Part shown: in pieces, positions 17,017 through 25,044 of the stretch | How the letters are laid out: every line of letters starts with the position of its first letter | How positions within the stretch are numbered: position 1 is the first letter of the stretch | Assembly (NCBI RefSeq): GCF_003985155.1 | Contig: NZ_ML133699.1 | Location: 62,001-126,000 of the forward strand | Source of the DNA: Rhizobium vallis | GTDB taxonomy: Bacteria > Pseudomonadota > Alphaproteobacteria > Rhizobiales > Rhizobiaceae | DNA: 64,000 nt | Reading direction: 5' to 3' | The notes under the pieces: model-generated | Database searches by the model: none | The model's input: the letters and a program-made list of their open reading frames with translations, nothing else | Told to the model about the DNA's origin: nothing | Made by a program: the position numbers and the translations under genes

Positions 17017-18048
17017 ATGACTACTCTGGAAACGCTTAAAGGTTTGCCTCGCCTTGATCTGCGCGGGTTTGTATCGCCAGTACAGCATCTCGAACGCTTC
17101 AGTGAGGCGATCGGTGTCGAGGTTTGGTGCAAGCGGGACGACATCGGCTCCGTCGGTCTCGCCGGCAACAAGGTCCGCAAGCTCGAAGTCGAACTGGCCC
17201 ACGCTGTGGCGAGCGGCGCAACGCACCTGGTTGCGGAAGGCTCGCGCCTTTCCAATGCTACGCGTGCAGTTGCCGCGGCTAGCGCAGTCCTCGGGCTTAA
17301 ATGCACGCTGCTCCTTTCTCATGATGAGCCGCACGAGCCTGTTGGCAATCTAATGCTCGATGGCCTCTTGGGCGCGGACCTTCGATTTGTCGGCAATGTC
17401 AGTTGGCTTGAACTTGCACGGCAAGCAGAGACAGTTGTCCGCGAACTCGAACAATCCGGGGAGCGAGTCTATCGGCTGCCGATAGGATGTGCTTCTGAAC
17501 GAAGCTGCCTAGGGTTTGCTCTGGCGTACAACGAACTGCGCGAACAAATGCGTGAGCACGGGCGGACTGTCGGGACAATCGTTCACGCGAGTTCCTCGGG
17601 CGGAACCCACGCCGGGCTAGTCCTTGGAAATGCACTCCATGGTTTTGAAAGCGAAATCCGCGGCGTTGTCGTAGCAGAAGACGTTTATCCCGATGTGGTT
17701 GGCACATATCTTTCGCACGCCCGCGGTGGTGCTCGCCTGATAAACGCAGATCTTGAGCTGACACGCGATCATATCAACATTACCGAGGCCTATCTCGGCG
17801 ATGGGTACGGGCTACCCGCCACCGGCGTATATGAAGCGATCGACTTATTGGCAACGACAGAGGGCGTGCTAGTCGATCCCGTCTACAGCGGCAAAGCTGT
17901 CGCGGCGATCATAGATTTGGCTTCGAAGAACGAGCTGAAAGGCCCCGTCGTCTTCTGGCATACAGGAGGATATCACGCGCTTTTCGACCCTCGATATGCA
18001 AAGCGCATCTGGTCGGCAATCGACAGGCTATCCGATGTAGCATTGTGA
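17017..18048 (+). CDS. PLP-dependent D-cysteine desulfhydrase/ACC deaminase family enzyme
   Basis: A fold-type II PLP enzyme of about 343 residues. The PLP lysine lies in GLAGNKVRKLEVELAHA and the phosphate-binding loop is HASSSGGTHAGLVLG. The family splits D-cysteine to pyruvate, sulfide and ammonia, or opens 1-aminocyclopropane-1-carboxylate; the two activities cannot be separated with certainty here. VDPVYSGKA near the C-terminus is a family landmark. Start at ATG 17017, seven bases after GAGG; the first ATG at 16999 lacks a ribosome site. Divergent from an AraC regulator. ACC deaminase is common in plant-associated rhizobia, but the annotation should stay at family level. Confidence 0.85.
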   Translation: MTTLETLKGLPRLDLRGFVSPVQHLERFSEAIGVEVWCKRDDIGSVGLAGNKVRKLEVELAHAVASGATHLVAEGSRLSNATRAVAAASAVLGLKCTLLLSHDEPHEPVGNLMLDGLLGADLRFVGNVSWLELARQAETVVRELEQSGERVYRLPIGCASERSCLGFALAYNELREQMREHGRTVGTIVHASSSGGTHAGLVLGNALHGFESEIRGVVVAEDVYPDVVGTYLSHARGGARLINADLELTRDHINITEAYLGDGYGLPATGVYEAIDLLATTEGVLVDPVYSGKAVAAIIDLASKNELKGPVVFWHTGGYHALFDPRYAKRIWSAIDRLSDVAL

Positions 18049-18184
18049 TATGCAGCTACATTAGTTGATGGGAAAAAGTCATGGCCTTGTTTTCACGCCG
18101 GAGTCCACGGCTCGCATCAGGTCGAACGGACGAAGCTGAGGGTGGATCCACATCCCCGCCTTCAATGCATGGCTGATGCCCACC

Positions 18185-18275
18185 GCGCTTCTGATGAAGC
18201 GGTTACTGCTTGTCCAGGATTGGAATCCCCTGAAGACACCGTCGCCTCGGCATAACCGAGTGCGGCGGATACGCG
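18185..18275 (-). pseudogene. AraC-family C-terminal helix-turn-helix remnant
   Basis: On the minus strand 18240-18275 encodes RVSAALGYAEATV, and after a frame change FRGFQSWTSSNRFI, which together resemble the AraC recognition segment AALGYAEASAFSRAFxRWTG. Only about 30 residues are recognisable and they are split over two frames. It abuts the decayed IS6 copy, so an AraC gene may have been interrupted there. Confidence 0.35.
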
Positions 18276-18289
18276 CTTGTCGCGAGATG

Positions 18290-18640
18290 GTTTGGCCGCA
18301 ATTCCCCTCTTAAAGGGCGTGTTTCACGCTTTGCGAACCTTTTGAAGTCCAAAGTGAAGCCCATCAGATCGCTCTGGTCATTGACGGCCTGCCCGCCGGT
18401 GAGCCAGAAGCCTGGCAAAAGAAGCGCTTTGCGGCATAGAGATCGCGCTTCACAATGAGCGGCAAGTCGCCCGGACTTCTTTGTTTGTCGATGGGACGAT
18501 ACAGAAACAGCCACTAGCCGACGGACACCGACGTAGGTCTCGCCGGTCCCGCGCAACGGGGCCAGCGGAGCTGGGCAGCCGCCTCTCGATTGTCGGAGCG
18601 TAGGCTGGGACTGGTTTGCAGTCGGCCTCAAAGGCGCGCG
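18290..18640 (-). mobile_element. Decayed IS6-family transposase
   Basis: Pieces of an IS6 transposase are readable on the minus strand in shifting frames: TIERRL, then DETYVGVRG, then LYRPIDKQ, then PLIVKRDLYAAKRFF. These match the intact protein at 2.2-3.1 kb (MIERRL, DETYIKIRG, LYRAIDK, LLTAKRDLDTAKRFF). An in-frame stop follows VRG and several indels are present. The 3' side keeps a sequence close to the intact copy (TTTTGAAGTCC with CACGCTTT nearby). Inactive, and old compared with the first copy. Confidence 0.65.
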
Positions 18641-18660
18641 ATCTCAGCGAAGCGAGATGG

Positions 18661-19019
18661 AACGTAGTTGCCGGCTCTGACTAGGTCCTCATGTCGCCGA
18701 CCGCATCTAAGTTGACATCGCAACTCATATGTCTTAACTATCGTGTTGTGATCGCAACTCGTGCAGGAGGAGACAGCACGATGCGGTTCGAGAGAGTCGG
18801 CGTTTGTATTCGTTGTCCACCGCATCGACTGCGCGGTCGTCACCTAGCCAACGACTCGGGCTCCTGCTCTGGCGACACAGCCGACGAAGGCGGTCGTTCA
18901 GAGCCGACGTTCCATCGAATAAACACTTAAAGTTGCCGGGCCTGTCGAGGCACGCCCGGTGCAGTGCATCCACGCACGCGCACAACTTAGGGACAGGTTG
19001 CAAATCAGGGAGGAAGTTC
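18661..19019 (+). other. Leader and promoter region of the P450 operon
   Basis: About 360 bases without a clear gene. It contains a perfect -35 box TTGACA (18712-18717) and two operator-like repeats (listed separately). A strong ribosome site AGGAGGAG stands before ATG 18781, which opens a 49-codon frame ending at 18930. That frame has no recognisable homology and may be a leader peptide or the stump of a lost gene. The P450 ribosome site lies at 19007-19014. Confidence 0.4.
18711..18758. promoter_or_regulatory. Two GTTG-N6-CAAC operator-like repeats at a TTGACA promoter
   Basis: GTTG-ACATCG-CAAC at 18711-18724 covers a consensus -35 box, and GTTG-TGATCG-CAAC at 18745-18758 lies downstream of the expected -10. 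Both share the decamer ATCGCAACTC (18717-18726 and 18751-18760), 34 bases apart. The geometry suits repression by a dimeric regulator such as the MarR protein at the end of this operon. The link is inferred. Confidence 0.45.
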
Positions 19020-20246
19020 ATGCCGCTAGTTGAAGGCCACACTGCCGTTGAATGCCCGAAAGGAATTCCGCTTTGGGATATCGACCCCTATGACGAAGAC
19101 ATTTTAAGGGACCCGCACGAATATTATACCGAACTGAGGCAAAAAGGGCCCCTCGTCTACATCCCGAAATACTCGGTTCTTGCTAGTGGTACCTTTGCCG
19201 TCACGCGCGAGATATTCTCCGACTGGCAGCGATTTGTCAGTTCGCGCGGCGTCGGGCTCACGGATTTTGGCCTCGTCGAGCCATGGCGCCCGCCCAGCAT
19301 CATTCTTGAGGTCGATCCGCCCGCGCACACGCTAACCAGAGCCGTGATGGCTCGGGCGCTATCGCCGAAAGCGGTTATGCAGCTAAAGGAGGATTTTGCG
19401 CGATCGGCTAAGGATTTAATTCGCCGACTCCTCGACCGTGGCGCCCCGTTCGATGCGGTCGTCGACCTTGCGGAAGCCTTCCCGACAGATGTTTTCCCGC
19501 GCGCCGTCGGCCTTCGCGAACGTGATGCTCGACGAATGACTGACTATGGCGCGATGGTATTTAATGCCCTTGGACCTGACAACCACTTGCGTCGGGACGC
19601 ACTTGCAAAGGCCGCCGATATAGTCCCCTGGATCACGAACCAATGCTCCCGTGAAAAGCTCTTGCCGGGAGGCTTTGGTGAAGCAATCTATGCTGCATCT
19701 GACGCCGGAGAGATCACACCAGAACAAGCGGGCATGCTTGTCAGATCCTTGTTGTCGGCCGGCGTGGACACCACCGTTACTGGAATCGGAAACGCACTAT
19801 GGTGTCTCGCAAACAATCCGGATCAGTATGCTCTTCTTCGCGAAGACCCGTCCCGCGCCCGCGCAGTTTTTGAGGAAGCGCTGAGGTTGACGTCCCCCGT
19901 TCACACCTTCTGTAGAACGGCTGCTGCGGATACCGAGGTCGCCGGTACTAAGATCGCGGAGGGCACCAAAGTCCTTTGTGTACTTGGTGCTGCGAACACT
20001 GATCCCGACCATTGGGATGACCCCATGCGTTTCGATATTTCGCGCAAGGTAACCGGTCACATGGCCTTTGGCGCCGGAATACACGGATGTGTCGGACAGA
20101 ACGTCGCCCGAGCGGAGGGAGAGGCCATTTTATCGGAACTCGCCAAAGCCGTTCGATCTTTAGAGCTGGTCGGTGCGCCAGTCTGGCGACCGAACAATGC
20201 AATCCGGGCGTTGGACAAGTTGCCGGTCCGCTTTCTTGCAGCATAG
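19020..20246 (+). CDS. Cytochrome P450
   Basis: A soluble bacterial P450 of 408 residues. The ExxR motif is EEALRL at about 285, and the heme-binding loop FGAGIHGCVGQNVA is at about 350, with the cysteine ligand near 357. The helix-I oxygen-binding segment reads SAGVDTTVTGIG. It hydroxylates a substrate with two electrons from the ferredoxin and reductase encoded directly downstream. The start is ATG 19020, five bases after AGGGAGGA; the longer frame upstream has no P450 similarity. The class I arrangement recalls camphor or cineole P450 systems. The substrate cannot be told from sequence alone. Confidence 0.95.
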   Translation: MPLVEGHTAVECPKGIPLWDIDPYDEDILRDPHEYYTELRQKGPLVYIPKYSVLASGTFAVTREIFSDWQRFVSSRGVGLTDFGLVEPWRPPSIILEVDPPAHTLTRAVMARALSPKAVMQLKEDFARSAKDLIRRLLDRGAPFDAVVDLAEAFPTDVFPRAVGLRERDARRMTDYGAMVFNALGPDNHLRRDALAKAADIVPWITNQCSREKLLPGGFGEAIYAASDAGEITPEQAGMLVRSLLSAGVDTTVTGIGNALWCLANNPDQYALLREDPSRARAVFEEALRLTSPVHTFCRTAAADTEVAGTKIAEGTKVLCVLGAANTDPDHWDDPMRFDISRKVTGHMAFGAGIHGCVGQNVARAEGEAILSELAKAVRSLELVGAPVWRPNNAIRALDKLPVRFLAA

Positions 20247-20255
20247 GGGGAGACC

Positions 20256-20579
20256 ATGCCTGTAGTTGTATTTGTAACCGCCGACGGTCGCCGCATCGAA
20301 TGTGAAGGGCAATCTGGGGACACAGTCATGCACGTTGCAGTGGCGAACGGCGTTGAGGGCATCATTGGCGAATGTGGTGGATCCATGATGTGCGCCACCT
20401 GTCATTGTTTTGTCGATAGTGAGTGGATTGCGCGCGCGGGCTCCCGCAAAGACGGCGAAACCGACATGCTGGAATGTGCCGCCGTAGCTCCACGCAGCAC
20501 AAGCCGACTATCCTGTCAGGTCCGCTTGAATGAGGAAATGGATGGACTGATCGTCCATCTGCCGGAGATGCAAATATGA
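20256..20579 (+). CDS. 2Fe-2S ferredoxin of putidaredoxin/adrenodoxin type
   Basis: A 107-residue ferredoxin. Cluster ligands are Cys40, Cys46, Cys49 (in ECGGSMMCATCHC) and Cys87 (LSCQV), the C-x5-C-x2-C-x37-C pattern of adrenodoxin-type proteins. An extra Cys51 follows the third ligand. It carries electrons from the reductase downstream to the P450 upstream. It starts 9 bases after the P450 stop with a GGGGGAG ribosome site, and its last codons overlap the reductase start (ATGA). Confidence 0.95.
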   Translation: MPVVVFVTADGRRIECEGQSGDTVMHVAVANGVEGIIGECGGSMMCATCHCFVDSEWIARAGSRKDGETDMLECAAVAPRSTSRLSCQVRLNEEMDGLIVHLPEMQI

Positions 20580-21784
20580 AGCGACGTGTCCTTATTATCG
20601 GTGCCGGCCAGGCGGCAGTACAGGCGGCGGTTAGCCTTCGCACCGAAGGCTTTGACGATGAGATCGTCGTGCTCGGCGATGAGGGGCGTTTGCCTTATCA
20701 ACGCCCCCCACTGTCAAAGGCCTATTTGTCGGATGGTCGCGAGGATATCCTTGCGCTGCGGCCCTCGGGATTCTGGGAAAAGTCGCACATATCGATTGAG
20801 CCGGATCGACCGATAATCGCCGTCGATCGCATGGAACGAGAGGTGATTGACTCCAAAGATAAGCGATTGTCATTTACCCATCTAATCTTTGCCACAGGCG
20901 CCCGCGCTCGTACCCTGGCGCTTCCCGGAGGTGATTTGCACGGCGTTCTCAGCCTGCGAACCGTGGCTGACGCCACGCGCCTTCGAACAATGCTTGATTG
21001 CCACAAACGGATTGTTGCGATCGGTGCTGGTTTTGTAGGGATGGAGACAGCCGCCGCTCTTGCAGGGCTCGGGCATCAAGTCACCGTTGTGGAAGCAGGT
21101 GAGCGATGTCTTGGGCGAGCGGTTTCAGGTATTACCTCCGAAACTCTGGCGGACGGTCTGCGACAACGGGGGGTGGATTTACGCCTCTCCGCTCAAATCG
21201 AGCGCATTGTTGGAAGCGAAGGGATCGTGTTTGGTGTTCAACTGCGTGACGGCCCGATTATCCCTGCTGACATAGTTCTGATCGCAACCGGCGCACAACC
21301 AAATGACCAACTGGCCGCCGCGTGCGGCCTCGATACGACGATTGGAATATGTGTTGATTCTCATTTGCGGACATCCGACGACGGGATCTTTGCCATCGGC
21401 GACTGCGCGTCGTTCGACTGCCCCCGCGAAGGCAGAAACTTGCGCCTGGAATCGGTGCAAAACGCAAGCGACCACGGCCGCAGTGTTGCACTGTCGATTT
21501 TAGGCAGGCCGGTTCCTCATGATCGTCGACCATGGTTCTGGTCCGACCAGGGAATGTGCAAGCTGCAGATTGCGGGACTTGCGCTGCCTCACGACGATAC
21601 TCATACCGTCCTATCAGGCGGAAAAATTGCTGCATTTCGTTTTCGCCGGGAAAGGCTTATAGCAGTCGAGACCGTCAATGATCCGGCCGAGCATATTAAG
21701 GCTCGCAAGATTCTCGCAGCTGGTCCGGGGCCAACCTATGATGATCTGAAGGCTGCGGGTTTCAGCTTGGGAGGGCTGGCCTAG
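20576..21784 (+). CDS. NAD(P)H-dependent ferredoxin reductase (putidaredoxin reductase type)
   Basis: A 402-residue FAD pyridine nucleotide oxidoreductase. The FAD Rossmann motif is IIGAGQAAVQAA at residue 6, the NAD(P)H motif is VAIGAGFVGMETAAAL at about 145, and IFAIGDCASF is the second FAD contact. RLPYQRPPLSKAYL is typical of P450 and Rieske ferredoxin reductases. Its start overlaps the ferredoxin stop, so the two are translated together. It passes NAD(P)H electrons to the ferredoxin. A complete P450, ferredoxin and reductase chain in one operon needs no outside redox partner. Confidence 0.94.
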   Translation: MKRRVLIIGAGQAAVQAAVSLRTEGFDDEIVVLGDEGRLPYQRPPLSKAYLSDGREDILALRPSGFWEKSHISIEPDRPIIAVDRMEREVIDSKDKRLSFTHLIFATGARARTLALPGGDLHGVLSLRTVADATRLRTMLDCHKRIVAIGAGFVGMETAAALAGLGHQVTVVEAGERCLGRAVSGITSETLADGLRQRGVDLRLSAQIERIVGSEGIVFGVQLRDGPIIPADIVLIATGAQPNDQLAAACGLDTTIGICVDSHLRTSDDGIFAIGDCASFDCPREGRNLRLESVQNASDHGRSVALSILGRPVPHDRRPWFWSDQGMCKLQIAGLALPHDDTHTVLSGGKIAAFRFRRERLIAVETVNDPAEHIKARKILAAGPGPTYDDLKAAGFSLGGLA

Positions 21785-21794
21785 AGGAACCCGT

Positions 21795-22304
21795 GTGACC
21801 GAAGAGATATTGGAAAGCAGAAAGACGAGAATTTCAAGTCCGGTGAAGTTGGGGCCTCACGACAGGACAGTGCTCGATCTTGAAACCTACGTTCCCTACT
21901 TCCTGTCATCCATCAATAATGCCCTAACCCGCAAAGCGTCTGACACCTACCTTGAAAAATTCGGAGTCGGCATTGTCGCGTGGCGAACAATGTCAATGCT
22001 TGCCGCAGAGCCCGACATTCCAGCGGCGAGAATCTGCGATTTCGTGTCTCTTGATAAAGCTGCAGTCAGTCGAGCGCTGACAACGCTGAACGATCAGGGA
22101 CTTGTGGAAAGCAACCAAGCATCCGAAAGCGATCCACGCCGGAGAAACTGGCGCTTGACGTCAACGGGCTATACCCTCCACGACAACATTCTTGCCATAG
22201 CCGTAAGGCGCGAAGAGCAGCTCATTGCTGGCGTCGATCCAGAGGAGCTGGAGGTTTTTCTTCGGGTGATCCGTCAGATGCGATTAAACGTCGAAAAGCT
22301 GTGA
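21795..22304 (+). CDS. MarR-family transcriptional regulator
   Basis: A 169-residue winged-helix protein. The core SLDKAAVSRALTTLNDQGLV is the recognition helix, and ESDPRRRNWRLTSTGYTL is the MarR wing. GTG 21795 follows the reductase stop by 10 bases, so it is the last gene of the P450 operon. MarR proteins usually repress their own operon and are released by a phenolic or other small ligand, often the pathway substrate. The GTTG-N6-CAAC repeats before the P450 gene are a candidate target. The 34-base gap to the convergent AraC gene holds no clear terminator. Confidence 0.9.
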   Translation: MTEEILESRKTRISSPVKLGPHDRTVLDLETYVPYFLSSINNALTRKASDTYLEKFGVGIVAWRTMSMLAAEPDIPAARICDFVSLDKAAVSRALTTLNDQGLVESNQASESDPRRRNWRLTSTGYTLHDNILAIAVRREEQLIAGVDPEELEVFLRVIRQMRLNVEKL

Positions 22305-22338
22305 TTGGCGGGCAAGAAGCGCTACGCTACTCGAGACG

Positions 22339-23388
22339 CTAAGATCGCGTCCTGCTTCCGCCGGGACGCACTGGATTATACCCGGTCCAGGATTTGAACG
22401 CTCGAGCGAATATCAACGGTTCAGCATAGCCGAGTGCGACCGATATCTCGTCCATCGTCATGTCTCCTCTGCTGAGATAATTCTCGGCCATCCGCTTCCT
22501 GTGCTCCTGCAGTATTTCGCGGACAGTCGTTCCTTCTTCTTCCAGCCTTCGCTGCAGGCTCCGTGCAGTCATCCGCATTTCCTTGGCGAGGTCAGGGATT
22601 GCAACGCTGGAAATTCCCAGTTTCACATGGATGAGTGCCAGAACCTGCTCGGCTGCGGAAAGCTCGCTATTGCTTGCGACGACGAGAGTCCCGAGGTGCT
22701 GGTTCAAAATACTTATCAGCTCCCGATCTTCCTTTCGATGCTGCTGTTCGGCTTCCCGGGGATCCACGACCATGGAGTTGTGAGTCTGCCCGAAAAAGAC
22801 GGGCGCATCAAACAAACGTTCCAGGAGTCGGTCTTGACCGTTTGACAGGTGTCTAAAGCGGACCTCCAAAGGCTTCCACTTTTTGTCGAAGGCCGTCCGT
22901 ATTTGGCTGCAGATGCAAGCGAGTGTAAACTCGTTGTCTTGCCTGAACAGGTTCTGGTCGAAGGGCGCACTATGCACATCATAGCTGCATACCAATCCGT
23001 CGGCGGAGCTTTGCAACGAGAAGCTCGACCCCGTCTGGAAGGCCGGCGCGTACCGACAGAAGTGGCCAAGCGCAGAGCCTATTGACCCAGCCTGCATCAA
23101 GATCAGGCCGATCGGCCAAAAGTCTCCTGGCCGCAAATTCATTCCCAATCGTGCCCCTAGAACTGGGTCCGACAAGGTTGCTGATGCATCTTCGAAGAAT
23201 GCTAAATAATCAGAGAGATCGACAGTTGCGTAAGGATTGCCAAGCCGCGCATCCGAAAGGTTGTGACGCTTGAGGAGGGCATTCAGCCGGTCGCCCTCGC
23301 CAGCCAATCCCTGGATGATAACCTGCAGGACAAAGACGCGGATCAGCGCGTTTTTGCGGTCCAAACCTTTCAACGTTAGCTCAGGCAC
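22339..23388 (-). CDS. AraC-family regulator (Arabinose_bd/OruR type)
   Basis: A 350-residue regulator. The N-terminal sensor has the arabinose-binding-like features of the OruR/ArgR-type group (LSDARLGNPYATVDLSDYLAF, then LGMNLRPGDFWPIGLILMQA). The C-terminal domain carries RSLQRRLEEEGTTVREILQE and MTMDEISVALGYAEPLIFAR. The start is GTG 23386-23388, seven bases after GGAGG; the much longer open frame upstream overlaps the permease gene and is not credible. It is divergent from the permease, aminotransferase and dehydrogenase genes and is their likely activator. Relatives regulate ornithine or other amino acid use. Confidence 0.87.
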   Translation of the reverse strand: MPELTLKGLDRKNALIRVFVLQVIIQGLAGEGDRLNALLKRHNLSDARLGNPYATVDLSDYLAFFEDASATLSDPVLGARLGMNLRPGDFWPIGLILMQAGSIGSALGHFCRYAPAFQTGSSFSLQSSADGLVCSYDVHSAPFDQNLFRQDNEFTLACICSQIRTAFDKKWKPLEVRFRHLSNGQDRLLERLFDAPVFFGQTHNSMVVDPREAEQQHRKEDRELISILNQHLGTLVVASNSELSAAEQVLALIHVKLGISSVAIPDLAKEMRMTARSLQRRLEEEGTTVREILQEHRKRMAENYLSRGDMTMDEISVALGYAEPLIFARAFKSWTGYNPVRPGGSRTRS

Positions 23389-23521
23389 ATCGTGTCCTCC
23401 GTCGCGGGCCCTGGCGCAAATTATCGCAATTTTGTCACAAACCGCAATAGACCTGACCGGAGCGTAGTCCCAAACTCCAGACCTAGAATAGAACCATAAA
23501 CGGGAACTTCGGAGGTTTATC

Positions 23522-24970
23522 ATGGGAAGCTCGGTCGCTGAGAAGCGTTCGCTCGCGTCCAATTCAATTGGTGTGGCGCATATTGTCTTTTTCGTTGTGG
23601 CGGCTGCGGCCCCTATGGCTGCGGTTGTAGGAGCTACGCCGCCGGCCTTCGCTTTCGGAAACATCGGCGTGCCCGGGGCGTTTCTACTCGTCGGGATTCT
23701 TTACCTGATCTTCTCTGCCGGATTCACTGCGATGGCGAGGAGTGTCAGTAGCGCCGGTGGCTTCTATACTTATATCTCTCGGGGCCTCGGACGCCCCCTT
23801 GGCGTGGCCGGCGCCTTTCTCGCCATCGCCACGTATTTCACAATCCAGATCGGCATTTATGCCTCGCTGGGCCTGTTCGCGCACGCAGCGCTTGCGCCGC
23901 TCGGCGTCGGTGTGCCCTGGTGGGTATGGTCACTCCTAGTTCTTCTTATCGTTTCCTGGTGCGGCCAACGACACATCGTATTTTCCGGACGTCTCCTCGG
24001 CTTCTGCATGATCGCCGAGCTATTGATCCTGAGCCTCTTTGCGGTTGGGGTCATAATCCACGGTGGCGGTCCCGAGGGACTGACGACGGCAGGCTTGAAG
24101 CCAAGCGACATTTTTTCACCGGGCATTGGTGTAACTCTCGTTTTCGTGGTCAGCGCCTTTATCGGCTTTGAGGCAACGGTAATCTTCGGTGAAGAAGCTT
24201 CCAATCCTGACAAGGCGATACCGCGTGCCACGATTGCGGCCGTCACGATCATCACCCTCTTCTACGCGCTCGTCAGTTGGGCCGTAGTCCAATATTATGG
24301 CGCGTCGAGCGTCGCCGCCAAGGCGAACGCATCGATGGAGTCATTTTATTTCAGTGCTATCGCCGGAACACTTGGCGACTGGTCCATCGTTGCCATGAAC
24401 ATGTTGCTGCTGACGAGCTTCTTTGCCTGTCTCCTCTCCTTCCACAACACACTCAACCGCTATTTCTTTGCTCTCGGTCGGGATGGTCTCCTGTGGGCAG
24501 GTTTTGCTCGCATCCATCAAAAGCATGCGTCGCCCCATGTCGCCGGCCGCATTCAGGCAGTCTTGGTTGCGGCTATCCTGATCGGGTTTATGCTGATCAA
24601 TGCCGATCCCTATGCCGTCGTCTTCTCCTGGATGGTCGCATTCGCGGGTATCGGAATTCTCGCGATCCAGGTCCTGGTCTCGATTTCGATCATTGCGTAT
24701 TTCGCCAAACTGCCAGGCGAACACTCGGCGCTGCGTGTATTCGTTGCTCCTGCGATAGCCGGCCTCGCTCTTACGGCTGCATTCGTACAGGTGTCCCGAA
24801 ACCTTCCGCTGCTCACAGGAAGCGAAAGCGTGATCGTGACGTTGTTTCCGGCATTCGTCATAGTCATCGCCGCGGCAGGTGTAGTGACCGCGCTGCGCAT
24901 ACGTCGGACAAATCCGGCACTGTATGACCGGCTGGACAAAACGTTCGCAGCGGCCACCGCTGAAGCATGA
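23522..24970 (+). CDS. APC-superfamily amino acid/amine permease
   Basis: A 482-residue inner-membrane transporter with about 12 hydrophobic segments. The first helix shows the APC signature (VAAAAPMAAVVGATPPAFAF), and ARSVSSAGGFYTYISRGLGR follows in helix 2-3. GFEATVIFGEEASNPDKAIP is the conserved loop of helix 6 in this family. Start at ATG 23522 behind GGAGG. It heads a set with a class III aminotransferase and an aldehyde dehydrogenase, so it probably imports the amine or amino acid they degrade; putrescine is a good guess but unproven. The AraC regulator is divergent. Confidence 0.88.
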   Translation: MGSSVAEKRSLASNSIGVAHIVFFVVAAAAPMAAVVGATPPAFAFGNIGVPGAFLLVGILYLIFSAGFTAMARSVSSAGGFYTYISRGLGRPLGVAGAFLAIATYFTIQIGIYASLGLFAHAALAPLGVGVPWWVWSLLVLLIVSWCGQRHIVFSGRLLGFCMIAELLILSLFAVGVIIHGGGPEGLTTAGLKPSDIFSPGIGVTLVFVVSAFIGFEATVIFGEEASNPDKAIPRATIAAVTIITLFYALVSWAVVQYYGASSVAAKANASMESFYFSAIAGTLGDWSIVAMNMLLLTSFFACLLSFHNTLNRYFFALGRDGLLWAGFARIHQKHASPHVAGRIQAVLVAAILIGFMLINADPYAVVFSWMVAFAGIGILAIQVLVSISIIAYFAKLPGEHSALRVFVAPAIAGLALTAAFVQVSRNLPLLTGSESVIVTLFPAFVIVIAAAGVVTALRIRRTNPALYDRLDKTFAAATAEA

Positions 24971-25044
24971 TCCAACGAGATCTCAACGCAATTGCCCGTC
25001 GCGCTCGCCGACGTGCGGCAAATTTCAACATGGGAGTGAAAACA

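Noticed and set aside
18804..19019. N-terminal extension of the P450 frame
   Set aside because: No P450 similarity, and a strong ribosome site precedes ATG 19020.
23389..23664. N-terminal extension of the OruR-type AraC regulator
   Set aside because: The extension overlaps the permease gene and its promoter, lacks homology, and a GTG with GGAGG is available at 23388.
24277..24927. Plus-strand 216-codon frame inside the permease gene
   Set aside because: Different frame of the APC permease; arginine-rich, motif-free translation.
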